A stretch of DNA of 64,000 nt, from assembly GCA_013396995.1 (NCBI GenBank), contig VWZP01003807.1, forward strand, positions 62,001-126,000. The letters run 5' to 3'. The position numbers and the translations under genes were made by a program. The stretch comes from Dicaeum eximium (Eukaryota > Chordata > Aves > Passeriformes > Dicaeidae). Every line of letters starts with the position of its first letter. The stretch's first letter is position 1. Positions 63,281-64,000 of this stretch are shown here, one piece after another. Under the pieces are notes generated by a model. The model saw nothing but the letters and a program-made list of their open reading frames with translations. It made no database searches and had not been told where the DNA came from.

Positions 63281-64000
63281 CATCGCCCCCCAAAACCTAA
63301 GGAAACAAAATAAACTTGAACCCTGCTAAGATTACCTTCTACAACTTGATTAAATAAGCATTTAGTTGTTGATACAACCGACTGGTTGACGATTGACACT
63401 CGAAGTCTCTTCTGTTAACAGTTTGTTATCATAAGCATTGTAACCAATTAGTGTCAAGCCTTGTTTGCCTAAGATTAATTTTCCAATATCTGAAGTTCAG
63501 AATCAGTTTTTCCTGAAATTAATGAGAACACTTGGAGTACTTTAACTAAGCATATAGCTTTGAACCTAAAACCTCTGGCAAGTAAATAATGTTTGTGGGC
63601 TTTTTTTCTGATTTAAGTATGTATTTAGAAATAGCTTAGTTTGTTTGAGCTAAAAAATTTAAAAAGTAATTCAATGTTCCATAGATATCAACTTATTTTC
63701 TAGAAAAGTTTTTCAAATATTTAAATAATTCTGAATTTAAAGGATAGAAATAAGGTCAGCAGTTCACAAATAGAAAGAAAATTATGAAAGTCAGTATCAT
63801 TATGTCCATCCTCATTATTCTAACTACATTGAAATAAGTATTTTTTAATAAGTTTCAGATGAGCAGTTTGACTCATTATACACTACCAGTGAATGTTCAG
63901 TTCTTAAAGGTACAAAAATCTTTATATTGCAACAACTATGATTTTTAAGAACACAAGGTTGATTATTTTTGGTTACTTGATTGATTTTTAATTGAAAATA
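63281..64000. other. AT-rich non-coding DNA to the window end
   Basis: No gene or repeat family is recognised in the last 720 bases. Confidence 0.5.

Overview
The window looks like a stretch of bird nuclear genome that is essentially a gene desert. The evidence for a bird is the set of CR1 LINEs: several carry the avian 3' signature (an 'ATTCTGTG' or 'ATTCTATG' octamer tail after a conserved stem), reverse-transcriptase and endonuclease relatives of chicken and zebra finch CR1, and 5' truncation. There is also one probable avian endogenous-retrovirus (ERV) fragment. The DNA is strongly AT-rich with long A/T tracts and a few microsatellites. A single N at 35643 shows this is a draft assembly. 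No intact protein-coding gene, tRNA, rRNA or CRISPR array could be supported. Most open frames are chance frames in AT-rich DNA or lie inside CR1 copies.

Layout. 1-11.8 kb: AT-rich DNA with a GC-richer island (about 2.74-3.05 kb), a TATG/TA repeat and an (AC)n repeat. 11.8-13.6 kb: an old CR1 copy on the minus strand, about 1.75 kb, with decayed reverse transcriptase (RT). 17.24-17.32 kb: a very short CR1 RT scrap. 17.3-34.7 kb: no recognisable transposon, but one unexplained open frame near 21.7 kb, an AT palindrome near 20.3 kb and three A-rich tracts. 34.76-35.99 kb: a plus-strand CR1 with RT, an internal deletion and the N, followed by a TA/CA/TG microsatellite. 36.68-36.85 kb: a short older CR1 tail. 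42.7-43.5 kb: a candidate decayed coding sequence on the minus strand. 47.1-47.9 kb: a CR1 3' end abutting an ERV-like segment. 51.96-53.61 kb: one CR1 nested inside another. 58.93-59.11 kb: an isolated CR1 endonuclease scrap. 60.65-61.46 kb: a 165-bp sequence present twice, one copy flanked by a 15-bp direct repeat.

There is no set of cooperating genes. The readable biology is retrotransposition history: several independent 5'-truncated CR1 insertions of different ages, one nested pair, one ERV relic, and a small unclassified retrocopy-like element. The most unusual items are the nested CR1 pair, the 15-bp-flanked repeat, the N at a CR1 deletion junction, and the minus-strand frame at 42731-43519 whose only interruptions are three TGA codons. 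I did not find an undescribed functional system. All family assignments rest on recognition by eye and no database search was run.
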